A stretch of 56,790 nucleotides of DNA from Cupriavidus lacunae (lineage in GTDB: Bacteria; Pseudomonadota; Gammaproteobacteria; Burkholderiales; Burkholderiaceae), in the NCBI RefSeq assembly GCF_003353055.1, contig NZ_QKWJ01000049.1, positions 1 to 56,790 of the forward strand, given 5' to 3'. This document shows positions 35,078-42,373 of this stretch, one piece after another. Position numbers and translations under genes: made by a program. A model generated the notes under the pieces. The model was not told the origin of the DNA and did not search any database. It saw only the letters and a program-made list of their open reading frames with translations. The first letter of the stretch is position 1, and the number at the start of each line of letters is the position of its first letter.

Positions 35078-35695
35078 TTGTCCACCTACACGCTAGCCGC
35101 CCCCGTTCACGCCGAGATCGAGATCCGCAAGAGCCGCTTCCTGGCGCTGGCGCAGCCCGTTGCCGACCGCGACGCCGCCATGGCCGCGCTGCAGGCGCTG
35201 CGGGCCGAGCACCCGACCGCCACCCACGTCTGCTGGGCGCTGCTGGCCGGCGGCGCCTCGGGCATGTCCGATGACGGCGAACCGTCGGGCACTGCCGGCC
35301 GGCCGATCCTGGAAGTGCTGCGCCACCATGACCTGGACGGCGTGCTGGCGGCAGTGGTGCGCTATTACGGTGGCGTCAAACTGGGGGCTGGCGGGTTGGT
35401 GCGCGCTTACACCGATGCCATTGCGGCAGCGCTGAAAACGGCCGAGCGCGTGGAACGCATCGCTTACGGCACCCTGACGGTGGCTGTGGACTATGCCGAC
35501 GAACCGCGCGTGCGCCGCTGGCTGGACTATGAGGCGCAACCTGGCTGCACCCTGGCCAACACCGCCTACGGCGCGCTGGCCACGCTGGTCCTGCGCATGC
35601 CCGCAACGCAGTTGCATACCGCGCGCGACGCGCTGCGGGATGCCACCCATGGGCGCGCTCAATTTCCGGAAACGGAGGATGAGGCGCATGACTGA
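35078..35695 (+). CDS. IMPACT/YigZ-family protein
   Basis: This 205-residue protein begins at TTG 35078. It has the UPF0029 N-terminal domain with EIRKSRFLALAQPV, THVCWALLAGG, SDDGEPSGTAGRPILEVL and VVRYYGGVKLGAGGLVRAY (about 105-123), the family signature, and a C-terminal DUF1949-type domain. Bacterial YigZ has no settled function; the eukaryotic relative IMPACT affects translation control. It overlaps the ferredoxin gene by 8 bases. Confidence 0.92.
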   Translation: MSTYTLAAPVHAEIEIRKSRFLALAQPVADRDAAMAALQALRAEHPTATHVCWALLAGGASGMSDDGEPSGTAGRPILEVLRHHDLDGVLAAVVRYYGGVKLGAGGLVRAYTDAIAAALKTAERVERIAYGTLTVAVDYADEPRVRRWLDYEAQPGCTLANTAYGALATLVLRMPATQLHTARDALRDATHGRAQFPETEDEAHD

Positions 35696-36002
35696 ACGCG
35701 ATCCTGCCCTGCCGGACGACGGCACCGAATTCACGGCGCGCGTGCTGCCGGGCGAGACCTGTTTCCCCGCGCCGGCCGGACTGAGCCTGCTGGAAGCCGC
35801 GCTGCTCGAAGGCGTGCCGCTGCCCAACTCCTGCCGCAACGGCACCTGCCGCGCCTGCGCCAGCCGGCTGCATGCGGGGACGATCCGCTACCGGATCGAA
35901 TGGCCGGGGTTGAGTCCGGATGAGAAGGATGAGGGGCTGATCCTGCCTTGTGTGGCTTGTCCGGCCAGTGATGTGGTGTTTGAGCCGGTAAGTCTCGGGT
36001 AG
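35688..36002 (+). CDS. 2Fe-2S ferredoxin
   Basis: This 104-residue plant-type ferredoxin has cluster ligands in NSCRNGTCRACASRL (C-x4-C-x2-C) and the fourth cysteine in LPCVACPAS. A short N-terminal strand and the ALLEGVPLPNS loop match the fold. It overlaps the end of the IMPACT gene by 8 bases. The electron partner is unknown; the P450 at 40547 is distant and not obviously linked. Confidence 0.9.
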   Translation: MTERDPALPDDGTEFTARVLPGETCFPAPAGLSLLEAALLEGVPLPNSCRNGTCRACASRLHAGTIRYRIEWPGLSPDEKDEGLILPCVACPASDVVFEPVSLG

Positions 36003-36008
36003 GCGTGA

Positions 36009-36395
36009 TCAGATCAGGCGAACAGGCCCGGGGTACTGGGCAACGAGTTGGTCCGATGTCAGCAGCGTAATGCCTTCGACAGTCGCCTGGGCCACGAGGA
36101 GCCGGTCGAAAGGATCCTTGTGAATCGGGGGAAGGCAATCAATCGCCACCGCGTGTTCGCTGCCGATCGGCAGTTCGCTGTAGCCATTGTCGAGTAAGCC
36201 CCTGCGCAATACTCGGGCATCGACCTGAAAGTCCGCGCGGCCAAGCCCTTGCTTGATCGCGACTTCCCACAGGCTGGCCGCGCTGAAAAAAAGCTCTGTG
36301 TCCTCGCTACCCAGTATCGATTGCGCGCCGGGCGACAGGCGCGCAGGCAACAAGGCCGCCCATAGCAAGAGGTGTGTATCGAGCAAGACTTTCAT
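36009..36395 (-). CDS. PIN-domain toxin (VapC type)
   Basis: This 128-residue PIN ribonuclease has the acidic metal-binding residues D6 (LLDTHLLLWA), E44 (SLWEVAIKQG), D94/D97 (HKDPFDRLLVAQA) and D115 (LLTSDQ). VapC toxins cleave tRNA or rRNA and are blocked by the partner antitoxin. The start overlaps the stop of the antitoxin gene by four bases, so the pair is one operon. Confidence 0.93.
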   Translation of the reverse strand: MKVLLDTHLLLWAALLPARLSPGAQSILGSEDTELFFSAASLWEVAIKQGLGRADFQVDARVLRRGLLDNGYSELPIGSEHAVAIDCLPPIHKDPFDRLLVAQATVEGITLLTSDQLVAQYPGPVRLI

Positions 36396-36637
36396 GACTC
36401 GCCGCCGAACATGGCTTCAATCTCACGCTGGCCCATGCGATCAAAGTCATCGGGCACCTGACCCTGGCCGGCCATGAACCCCAGCCGCTTAACCTGGCTT
36501 GCTTCCGGCGCATTTAACGCAACGACCTTCACGAGTGGCTTACCTGCCTTGGCAATCACAAACGGCTCCCCCTTGGCCGCCTGGTCAACGAGCCTGGAGA
36601 GATGCGTCTTTGCGTCGTGGATATTGACGGTTTGCAT
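36392..36637 (-). CDS. Phd/YefM-type antitoxin (VapB)
   Basis: This 81-residue protein has the DNA-binding N-terminal fold typical of Phd/YefM (MQTVNIHDAKTHLSRLVDQAAKGEPFVIAKAGKP in segments) and a C-terminal toxin-binding tail. A start 12 bases upstream (36649) is also possible. The palindrome at 36650-36662 lies at the promoter side and is the likely autoregulatory operator. Confidence 0.9.
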   Translation of the reverse strand: MQTVNIHDAKTHLSRLVDQAAKGEPFVIAKAGKPLVKVVALNAPEASQVKRLGFMAGQGQVPDDFDRMGQREIEAMFGGES

Positions 36638-36649
36638 AGCAGTAATCAT

Positions 36650-36662
36650 TAAACTAAGTTTA
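36650..36662. promoter_or_regulatory. Palindromic operator of the toxin-antitoxin pair
   Basis: TAAACT-A-AGTTTA is a perfect 6-base-arm palindrome in an AT-rich stretch 12 bases before the antitoxin start. Phd-type antitoxins bind short palindromes at this position. Confidence 0.6.
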
Positions 36663-36705
36663 GTTAGTCTAGTCCGTTCATATTACCAAGGCAATAGCCG
36701 TTTAT

Positions 36706-37803
36706 CTAAACTCCAACCGCCAGAAAAAACCGCAACGCCAGCTTCAATCCATCCGGCCCCGCCGGATCGGAAAACGCCTGCCCGCCAGCCCCGCCGCTCC
36801 ATGCGTGGCCCAGTCCTTCCACCCGCACCAGCCGCAGGTAGGGCGACTTGCCCTCGGTCCAGTCGAGCACATCCATGGCACGCCGCATGCCGCGCTGGAT
36901 GCGCCGTGCCGGTACTGCGGACAGCGGGTGTGCATCCTCCGGCTGCAGGTGCATCCACATGCCCGCCGCGGCGGTGGCGTTGCTGAAGTCGACCACGTGG
37001 TCGGCATCGCCATGCAGCAATAGCAACGGCGGCGGGCGGCGCCCCGCCAGCCCGGACCGCAGCGCCTGCATGGCCTTGATATCGGGCCCGCGCTGCCCGC
37101 GCATGGCACGCGCCGCCTGGGCGGCATTGGTGGCGCTCCAGGGCACCGCGCCGGAGTGCGAGCCGACTGCGGCAAAGCGCTCCGGATAGCGCAGCCCCAG
37201 CATCAGCGCCATCGCGCCGCCCGCGGACAGCCCCAGCACGCTGATGCGGTCCGCGGCGACCGGATGGCGGTGGCACGCCCGGTCGATCAGCGCTATCAGC
37301 AGCCCGGCTTCAATGCCGCCCTGCGCGGCGGGACGGAACCAGTTCCAGCAACGCTGGGCATTGGCCTGCGAGGTCTGCTCCGGCAGCAACACCACCCAGC
37401 CCGATTCGCGCGCCACTGCGGCGGCGCGGGTGACCGCGGCAAAGCTGGCGGCGTCCTGGCCGCAGCCATGCAGCAGCACCAGCAGCGGGGCGCGCCGCGA
37501 CGCGGTGACGCCGACTGGCACGAAGATGCGGTAGCGGCGCGGTGCCAGCGGGGTGCCCCAGGCACCTTCCTCCCAGCGCCCGTTGCCACGGCTTTGCGGC
37601 GCCTGCACCGGCGATACCACGCCCGACAGCGCGCGCTGCGTGGCGGCCGTGACTGCAGCCGATTGCTTCACCGCGTTGCGCACGATGGCCTCGGTCATCG
37701 GCCTGGTCAGGTTCTTGTTGACGGCGCGCTGCACCCGGCGTGCATTGCGGGCCGCGGCCTGGTTCAGCGTGGACCAGAGTTTCGCGCCGGGTGAGCGTGG
37801 CAT
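36706..37803 (-). CDS. PHB-depolymerase-type esterase
   Basis: This 365-residue alpha/beta hydrolase belongs to the short-chain-length PHB depolymerase type 1 catalytic family. Visible are the oxyanion region LLVLLHGCGQDAASFA (about 107-122), the nucleophile elbow GLSAGGAMALML, the acid in LLHGDADHVVDF and the catalytic His in GLGHAWSGGAGG. There is no evident signal peptide; the N-terminal 70 residues are basic and helical (ARNARRVQRAVNKNLTRPM), which could associate with granules or nucleic acid. Feruloyl esterase activity is an alternative. Confidence 0.88.
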   Translation of the reverse strand: MPRSPGAKLWSTLNQAAARNARRVQRAVNKNLTRPMTEAIVRNAVKQSAAVTAATQRALSGVVSPVQAPQSRGNGRWEEGAWGTPLAPRRYRIFVPVGVTASRRAPLLVLLHGCGQDAASFAAVTRAAAVARESGWVVLLPEQTSQANAQRCWNWFRPAAQGGIEAGLLIALIDRACHRHPVAADRISVLGLSAGGAMALMLGLRYPERFAAVGSHSGAVPWSATNAAQAARAMRGQRGPDIKAMQALRSGLAGRRPPPLLLLHGDADHVVDFSNATAAAGMWMHLQPEDAHPLSAVPARRIQRGMRRAMDVLDWTEGKSPYLRLVRVEGLGHAWSGGAGGQAFSDPAGPDGLKLALRFFLAVGV

Positions 37804-37936
37804 GCGGCATCCTGTCGGCGTGGGTAACCGCTACATCATATGCCCTGCGGCAGACACACCTTGCATGCAACGCGCGCCGGATGACTGCCTACAATGCAAG
37901 GGCTGTGTCGTGCCGAGACACGGACAGGAGGCAAGC

Positions 37937-38137
37937 ATGAGCGATGTGACAAGCGAGTTCAGGCCCCTGGATCCGGGCCGCATCAACCTGATGGATCCGC
38001 TTGAAGTGCAGTACTGGTGCCGGGAGCTGGGCTGCAGCACCAGCGACCTGGAAAGCGCCGTCGATGAAGCAGGCGACCATATCTCCGCGGTGCGTGCGCA
38101 ACTGGAGTCGAAACAGGCCGGCGCGCGGCCTGGCTGA
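37937..38137 (+). CDS. DUF3606 family small protein
   Basis: This 66-residue protein matches DUF3606: DPGRINLMDPLEVQYWCRELG, then CSTSDLESAVDEAGDHISAVR. The start has CAGGAGG at 37925-37931. The function is unknown. The stem-loop at 38162-38191 follows. Confidence 0.85.
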   Translation: MSDVTSEFRPLDPGRINLMDPLEVQYWCRELGCSTSDLESAVDEAGDHISAVRAQLESKQAGARPG

Positions 38138-38464
38138 AATCCCGAGACTAACGCTGGCAGGCAGACATCCCCGCCTGGGTGGGGATGTCTGTGGCGCCCT
38201 GCGCCCTCAGCGTGCCACTTGAGATATCGGCTTTGTGTCCGTTCCATGACGGTAATGCGCAGCACGCATCAATCGGGAGCGAGCATGCAGCCCGTACTCC
38301 TGTTAAACGCAGTGCAGACCGGAATTCAGCAATACCTTGTTCGCTGGACGGCAGTTCTGATGCATGATTTCCGACCCGGGCAAAGACCCGGCACTCAAGG
38401 CTGGGACAGCTTGATGACACCACGTCGGGAAACAAGGGGTTGCCAACACCAGGACGCATCGACT
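38138..38464. other. Intergenic region before the carbonic anhydrase
   Basis: These 327 bases hold a strong stem-loop, CAGACATCCCC (38162-38172) paired with GGGGATGTCTG (38181-38191), not followed by a T tract. It may end or protect the DUF3606 transcript. I see no other gene or clear promoter in the rest. Confidence 0.5.
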
Positions 38465-39214
38465 ATGAACACCAGGCTGCCGATTTTCACGCTTTGCGCC
38501 ACCTTGCTTGCACCTGCCGCTTGGGCCGGCAATGACCCGCACTGGAGCTACACCGGACCGACCGGCACCAGTCACTGGGCCGAGCTGGACCAGGGGTACA
38601 AGACCTGCGCGCTGGGCAAGCACCAGTCGCCCATCGATATCCGCACCGGCAAGACGAGGCCCGCGGACCTGAAGCCGATCGGCTTTGGCTACGCCGCGGC
38701 GCCCGGCACTGTGATCAACAACGGCCATACAGTGCAGGTCAACCTGCCCGCCGCCGGGCAGATCGAACTGGACGGCGTGCCTTACAAGCTGCTGCAGTTC
38801 CACTTCCATACGCCCAGCGAAGAAAAGATCAATGGCAAGACCTATCCGCTGGTGGCGCACCTGGTGCACCAGAATGCGCAGGGCAAGCTGGCGGTGGTGG
38901 CCGTGCTGTTCAAGTCCGGCCGCGAGAACGCGGCGTTGAAGCCGGTCTTTGCCAGCCTGCCGGCCAAGGCCGGCGAATCGCGCGAACTGGCCGCGCCGCT
39001 GGACGTGGCAGCCCTGCTGCCGGCAAAGCAGACGTACTGGGCCTTCACCGGATCGCTGACGACGCCGCCATGCAGCGAGGACGTGCGCTGGCAGGTGCTC
39101 AAGACTCCAGTGGAAGTGTCGCCGGCGCAGTTGGCGGCGTTCCGCGAACTGTATCCGATGAACGCGCGCCCGGTGCAGCCGCTGAATGGGCGTACGGTGC
39201 AGGCGAGTCGCTAA
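38465..39214 (+). CDS. Periplasmic alpha-carbonic anhydrase
   Basis: This 249-residue protein has a signal peptide (cleavage after AAWA, about residue 21). The zinc ligands are H113 and H115 (QFHFHTPSE) and H132 (VAHLVH). E119 of HTPSEE, GSLTTPPCSEDV (196-207) and the Cys48-Cys203 pair are all present, so it should be active. It hydrates CO2 in the periplasm. Confidence 0.95.
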   Translation: MNTRLPIFTLCATLLAPAAWAGNDPHWSYTGPTGTSHWAELDQGYKTCALGKHQSPIDIRTGKTRPADLKPIGFGYAAAPGTVINNGHTVQVNLPAAGQIELDGVPYKLLQFHFHTPSEEKINGKTYPLVAHLVHQNAQGKLAVVAVLFKSGRENAALKPVFASLPAKAGESRELAAPLDVAALLPAKQTYWAFTGSLTTPPCSEDVRWQVLKTPVEVSPAQLAAFRELYPMNARPVQPLNGRTVQASR

Positions 39215-39264
39215 GGACTGCGCCTGACAGGGCTACCAATCGGGCGTCAATGACCGACTGTGCG

Positions 39265-39386
39265 CCCCCTCTCCCGCTTGCGGGAGAGGGTTGGGGAGAG
39301 GGCCGGTGTATCGACGAAGTGAGACGTGTCGGTCTGCCTGTGCCTGCCCTCTCCCCCGGCCCCTCTCCCGCAAGCGGGAGAGGGGA
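39265..39386. repeat. Dispersed palindromic repeat, complete copy
   Basis: This 122-base element starts with the hairpin CTCTCCCGC-TT-GCGGGAGAG and ends with CTCTCCCGC-AA-GCGGGAGAG, so its ends are inverted copies. The middle holds CATATCGACGAAGTGAGAC-like sequence (ATCGACGAAGTGAGACG) seen again, inverted, at 26863-26970. It lies in the gap between the convergent carbonic anhydrase and TSUP genes. It has no coding capacity. Confidence 0.85.
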
Positions 39387-39403
39387 GCGAACCAGCGGCG
39401 ACG

Positions 39404-40159
39404 TTACGACAGCCCGCGCATCGCCAGCTCCCCGCCCAGCACCAGCAGCCCGCAGAAAAACAGCTTGCGAAAGCGCTCGGCGCTGATCCGGTGGCGCAGC
39501 CACTGGCCCAGGAACATGCCGCCGAGCGCGGGCACCAGTGCCAGCGCCGAGGCGCCCAGCACCGGCATGTGCAGCAGCGACCCGCCCATGGCCAGGCTTA
39601 CCGCCAGCGCGATGGTCGAGACCGTGAACGACAGGCCCAGCGCCTGCACCAGGCTTTCCTTGTCCAGCCCGAGTCCCTGCAGGTAGGGCACGGCCGGGAT
39701 CACGAACACCCCGGTCACCGCGGTAATGCCACCGGTGACCAGCCCGACCAGCGGGCCGAGCCAACGCTCAGCCCCGGCCGGCACCGTCAGCTTCACCGCC
39801 GCCAGCCCGACCACCGCGTAGAGCACCAACGCCACGCCCAGCGCGGAAGTCGCATGCGTCATTATGCCGGCGGGCACCAGCGCCGCGCACAGCCAGGTGC
39901 CGGCGCAGATCGCCACCAGCATCGGCCACAGCCGCCGCACCAGCAGGCCGAAGCGCGGGCCGCTGAACAGCTGCACCACGTTGGTCACCATCGATGGCGC
40001 CACCAGCAGCGCCGCTGCCTGCGCGGGCGGCATCACCAGCCCCAGCATGCCCACCGCGACCGTGGGCAAACCCAGGCCCACCACGCCTTTGACAAACCCG
40101 GCCAGCAGGAACGTCATGCCGATAAAGGCGGCCTGGGTGCCGATCGATTCCATCGTCAT
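39404..40159 (-). CDS. TSUP-family (TauE/SafE) permease
   Basis: This 251-residue membrane protein has about eight hydrophobic segments and TSUP motifs: LLAGFVKGVVGLGLPTVAVGML at the N-terminus and LVGLVTGGITAVTGVFVIPAV near 150. A second copy of this family in the window (30740) differs in sequence. Its substrate is unknown. It is 13 bases after the ABM-domain gene and may be co-transcribed with it and the P450. Confidence 0.9.
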   Translation of the reverse strand: MTMESIGTQAAFIGMTFLLAGFVKGVVGLGLPTVAVGMLGLVMPPAQAAALLVAPSMVTNVVQLFSGPRFGLLVRRLWPMLVAICAGTWLCAALVPAGIMTHATSALGVALVLYAVVGLAAVKLTVPAGAERWLGPLVGLVTGGITAVTGVFVIPAVPYLQGLGLDKESLVQALGLSFTVSTIALAVSLAMGGSLLHMPVLGASALALVPALGGMFLGQWLRHRISAERFRKLFFCGLLVLGGELAMRGLS

Positions 40160-40172
40160 CGTCACCCCCCTC

Positions 40173-40529
40173 TCAACCTGCCTTGTGGTCGTGCACCGCG
40201 CGGCTGTCCGCCGGCGCTTCGTCGCGCTCGTCGAGCCCGTAGTCGCGCAGCACCTGCGCCACGCGCAGCCGGTAGCCGGCAAACACGCCGCCGCGCCCGG
40301 CCGCCTGCGCCTGCCGATGCGCCAGCGTGTTGCGCCAGGCGATCACCGCGGCCTCGTCGCGGAAGAACGACAGCGACAGCAGCTTGTTGGGGTTGGTCAG
40401 GCTCTGGAAGCGCTCCACCGAGATAAAGCCGTCGATGGCTTCAAGCTGCGGGCGCAGGTGCGCGGCGATATCGAGATAGTTGTCCTGCCGGCCCGGCGCG
40501 GGCTCGACTTCGAAGATGACGGCGATCAT
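40173..40529 (-). CDS. Antibiotic biosynthesis monooxygenase (ABM) domain protein
   Basis: This 118-residue ferredoxin-like fold protein shows AVIFEVEPAPGRQDNYLDIAAHL, IDGFISVERFQSLTNPNKLLSLSFFRDEAAVIAWRNTLAHRQAQAAG, the ABM pattern. Family members include cofactor-free monooxygenases and haem-degrading enzymes; no function can be fixed. It lies 17 bases after the P450 gene on the same strand, so a joint oxidation step is plausible. Confidence 0.88.
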   Translation of the reverse strand: MIAVIFEVEPAPGRQDNYLDIAAHLRPQLEAIDGFISVERFQSLTNPNKLLSLSFFRDEAAVIAWRNTLAHRQAQAAGRGGVFAGYRLRVAQVLRDYGLDERDEAPADSRAVHDHKAG

Positions 40530-40546
40530 GGTTGCCTCCCGGGGGA

Positions 40547-41689
40547 TCAAAGGAAATGCGGAATGCGCGCGTTCAGTGACGGACGATAGCGGAACGCACG
40601 CGCCAGCGCGACCGGATCGACACCCCGCGCACGGAGCGCCGCCACGGTGGCGGCAGCCAGTGACTGCGCCAGGCGATCACCAGGACAGGCATGGCGGCCG
40701 TGGCCGAAGGTCCAGGCCCGCTCGCCGTCGGCGGGGCCGCTGCATGACGCCGCGGCCAGCAGCACCAGCACCGCGTCGCCGGCCTTGACGGCGTGGCCGC
40801 ATAGCTGGGCATCGACAGCCAGGAAGCGACGCGTATTCTGCACCGGCGGATCGTCCTGGGCGACGCGCGCCACCACGTCATCGAGCGGCGCCTCCCACTG
40901 CGACGCGCCGCGGCCCAGCCGCAGCAATGTGTTGCCCGCCAGCGCGGCGGTCGCTTCGCAAGCCTGCACCAGCAGGCCGATGATGTTGGCGGCAACCGCC
41001 TGCGGGTCGATGCCGGCGCTGTGGGCAGCTTCCCGCAGGGCGGCCAGCGGACCGTCGCCGGACGGTGCATCGGCCAGCCACTGGCCCAGCCATTGCGCGG
41101 CCTGCGCGCCGGCATGCACCGCCTGCGCATCGGCTAATGGCGACTGTGCCGCGGCGTACGCCGCGACACGCTGCGCGACTTCTACCGCCTTGCCGCCCTC
41201 ACCCGCAACAGGCAGGCCGAGCAGGTCGGCAACCGTCACGACGGGCAGCGTGAAGAGCCAGCGGTTGACGCTATCGCCGGACATCGCGGTGCGGGATGCT
41301 TCATCTGCATCGAGCCTCCTCGCGAGTGCCGCGGCTCGCTGCGCCGCCGTGTCCGGGTCGATGCCCGCCAGCATCGGCATCAGCAAGGCCTTGAGCGGCG
41401 CGTGCGCGGCCCCGTCGTTCATGCGCACCAGCCGGCCGAACAGGTCACCCGCGGCAGTGCCGGCCAGTGACGGCGGCACCGGCTGCGCGGGCGGGCGCAC
41501 GCGGCAGTCTGGGTGGGCCAGCACGGCCACGACTTCACGCCGTCCGGCGGCCACCCACAGGCCAAGGCGCTCATCGCGGAAGAAGGGCCGGCTGGCGGCC
41601 AGTTCCCGGTAGTAGGGGTACGGGTCGGGATGGGTGACGGCGCTGAGCGGGTCGATCCCGACAATCTCGGTAATCTCGGTCTGGGTCAT
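40547..41689 (-). CDS. Cytochrome P450, atypical K-helix
   Basis: This 380-residue P450 has the haem loop FGHGRHACPGDRLA, with the thiolate cysteine near residue 340. The I-helix region LLVQACEATAALAGNTLL replaces the usual AGxxTT by ACEAT. The K-helix ExxR charge pair appears to be lost: the segment before DPPVQNTRRF reads ARVAQD where ExLRY is normally found. It therefore has an altered core, as in the few known P450s lacking ExxR. It is a soluble bacterial class I type. The operon continues with the ABM gene and a TSUP permease. Confidence 0.9.
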   Translation of the reverse strand: MTQTEITEIVGIDPLSAVTHPDPYPYYRELAASRPFFRDERLGLWVAAGRREVVAVLAHPDCRVRPPAQPVPPSLAGTAAGDLFGRLVRMNDGAAHAPLKALLMPMLAGIDPDTAAQRAAALARRLDADEASRTAMSGDSVNRWLFTLPVVTVADLLGLPVAGEGGKAVEVAQRVAAYAAAQSPLADAQAVHAGAQAAQWLGQWLADAPSGDGPLAALREAAHSAGIDPQAVAANIIGLLVQACEATAALAGNTLLRLGRGASQWEAPLDDVVARVAQDDPPVQNTRRFLAVDAQLCGHAVKAGDAVLVLLAAASCSGPADGERAWTFGHGRHACPGDRLAQSLAAATVAALRARGVDPVALARAFRYRPSLNARIPHFL

Positions 41690-41946
41690 GGCGGCGCGAA
41701 AGCTACGTGCTGGGTGGTGTGACGATCTCAGCGCCGCAATGTCGGGCGCCCATTCGCATCATGCCGCCGCGGCCAGGGCCGAAGCTTCATGACGGCGTGA
41801 ACTATCGAATGCGGCGGCCGTCGCTGCACCCGTGCAAATGGTTGTATGCTCTGAGCACGGCGTGCCGGACGCCATGTGCGGCCACGCTGGCATCATGGCC
41901 TTCACTACGCTGCCAGTCACGCCACACCAAGTACGGCGGTGACGAC

Positions 41947-42330
41947 ATGAAGCGTGTTTACGCACTGGTTGTGACTGGCATCATGCTGGCGGCCTGCGTA
42001 TCAACGGGCGTCGACGTGCAGCCCGGGCAATTGTCGAACTTCCTGCCCGGCTTCTCCACCCTTGACGAGGTCACCGCGCAGCTGGGGACGCCTTCCTCCC
42101 AAGCGACGCTGCGCAACGGAACGACGATACTGGTCTATTCCTTCGCGACCTCCAAGCCCCACCCCGAGAGCTTTATTCCGTTTATCGGACCGCTGTTTGC
42201 CGGCGGCGAGATCCGGTCTTCGACAGTCCTGTTCGAGTTCGACGAGAACGGTGTCCTCAGGAGCCAGCGCAGGACCACCTCGAGCGGGGCCTCGGGATGG
42301 AGCATCCTGGCCCCCGATGCGCAGCAGTAA
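41947..42330 (+). CDS. SmpA/OmlA (BamE-like) lipoprotein
   Basis: This 127-residue protein has a lipoprotein signal ending LAAC (C17). The mature part has the BamE-like pattern LPGFSTLDEVTAQLGTPSSQ, then VYSFATSK and TVLFEFDENGVLRSQRRTTS. Located before and convergent with the czc operon, with no other link. An outer membrane role is the family expectation. Confidence 0.85.
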   Translation: MKRVYALVVTGIMLAACVSTGVDVQPGQLSNFLPGFSTLDEVTAQLGTPSSQATLRNGTTILVYSFATSKPHPESFIPFIGPLFAGGEIRSSTVLFEFDENGVLRSQRRTTSSGASGWSILAPDAQQ

Positions 42331-42373
42331 TCCGCCGAGCCGGGCCTGAAACTCGCCCGACCGGCCCCGGCCG

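Noticed and set aside
38162..38191. Stem-loop after DUF3606 as a riboswitch or sRNA
   Set aside because: It is a simple 11-pair hairpin without conserved aptamer features, promoter or T tract; kept only as an unspecific stem-loop.
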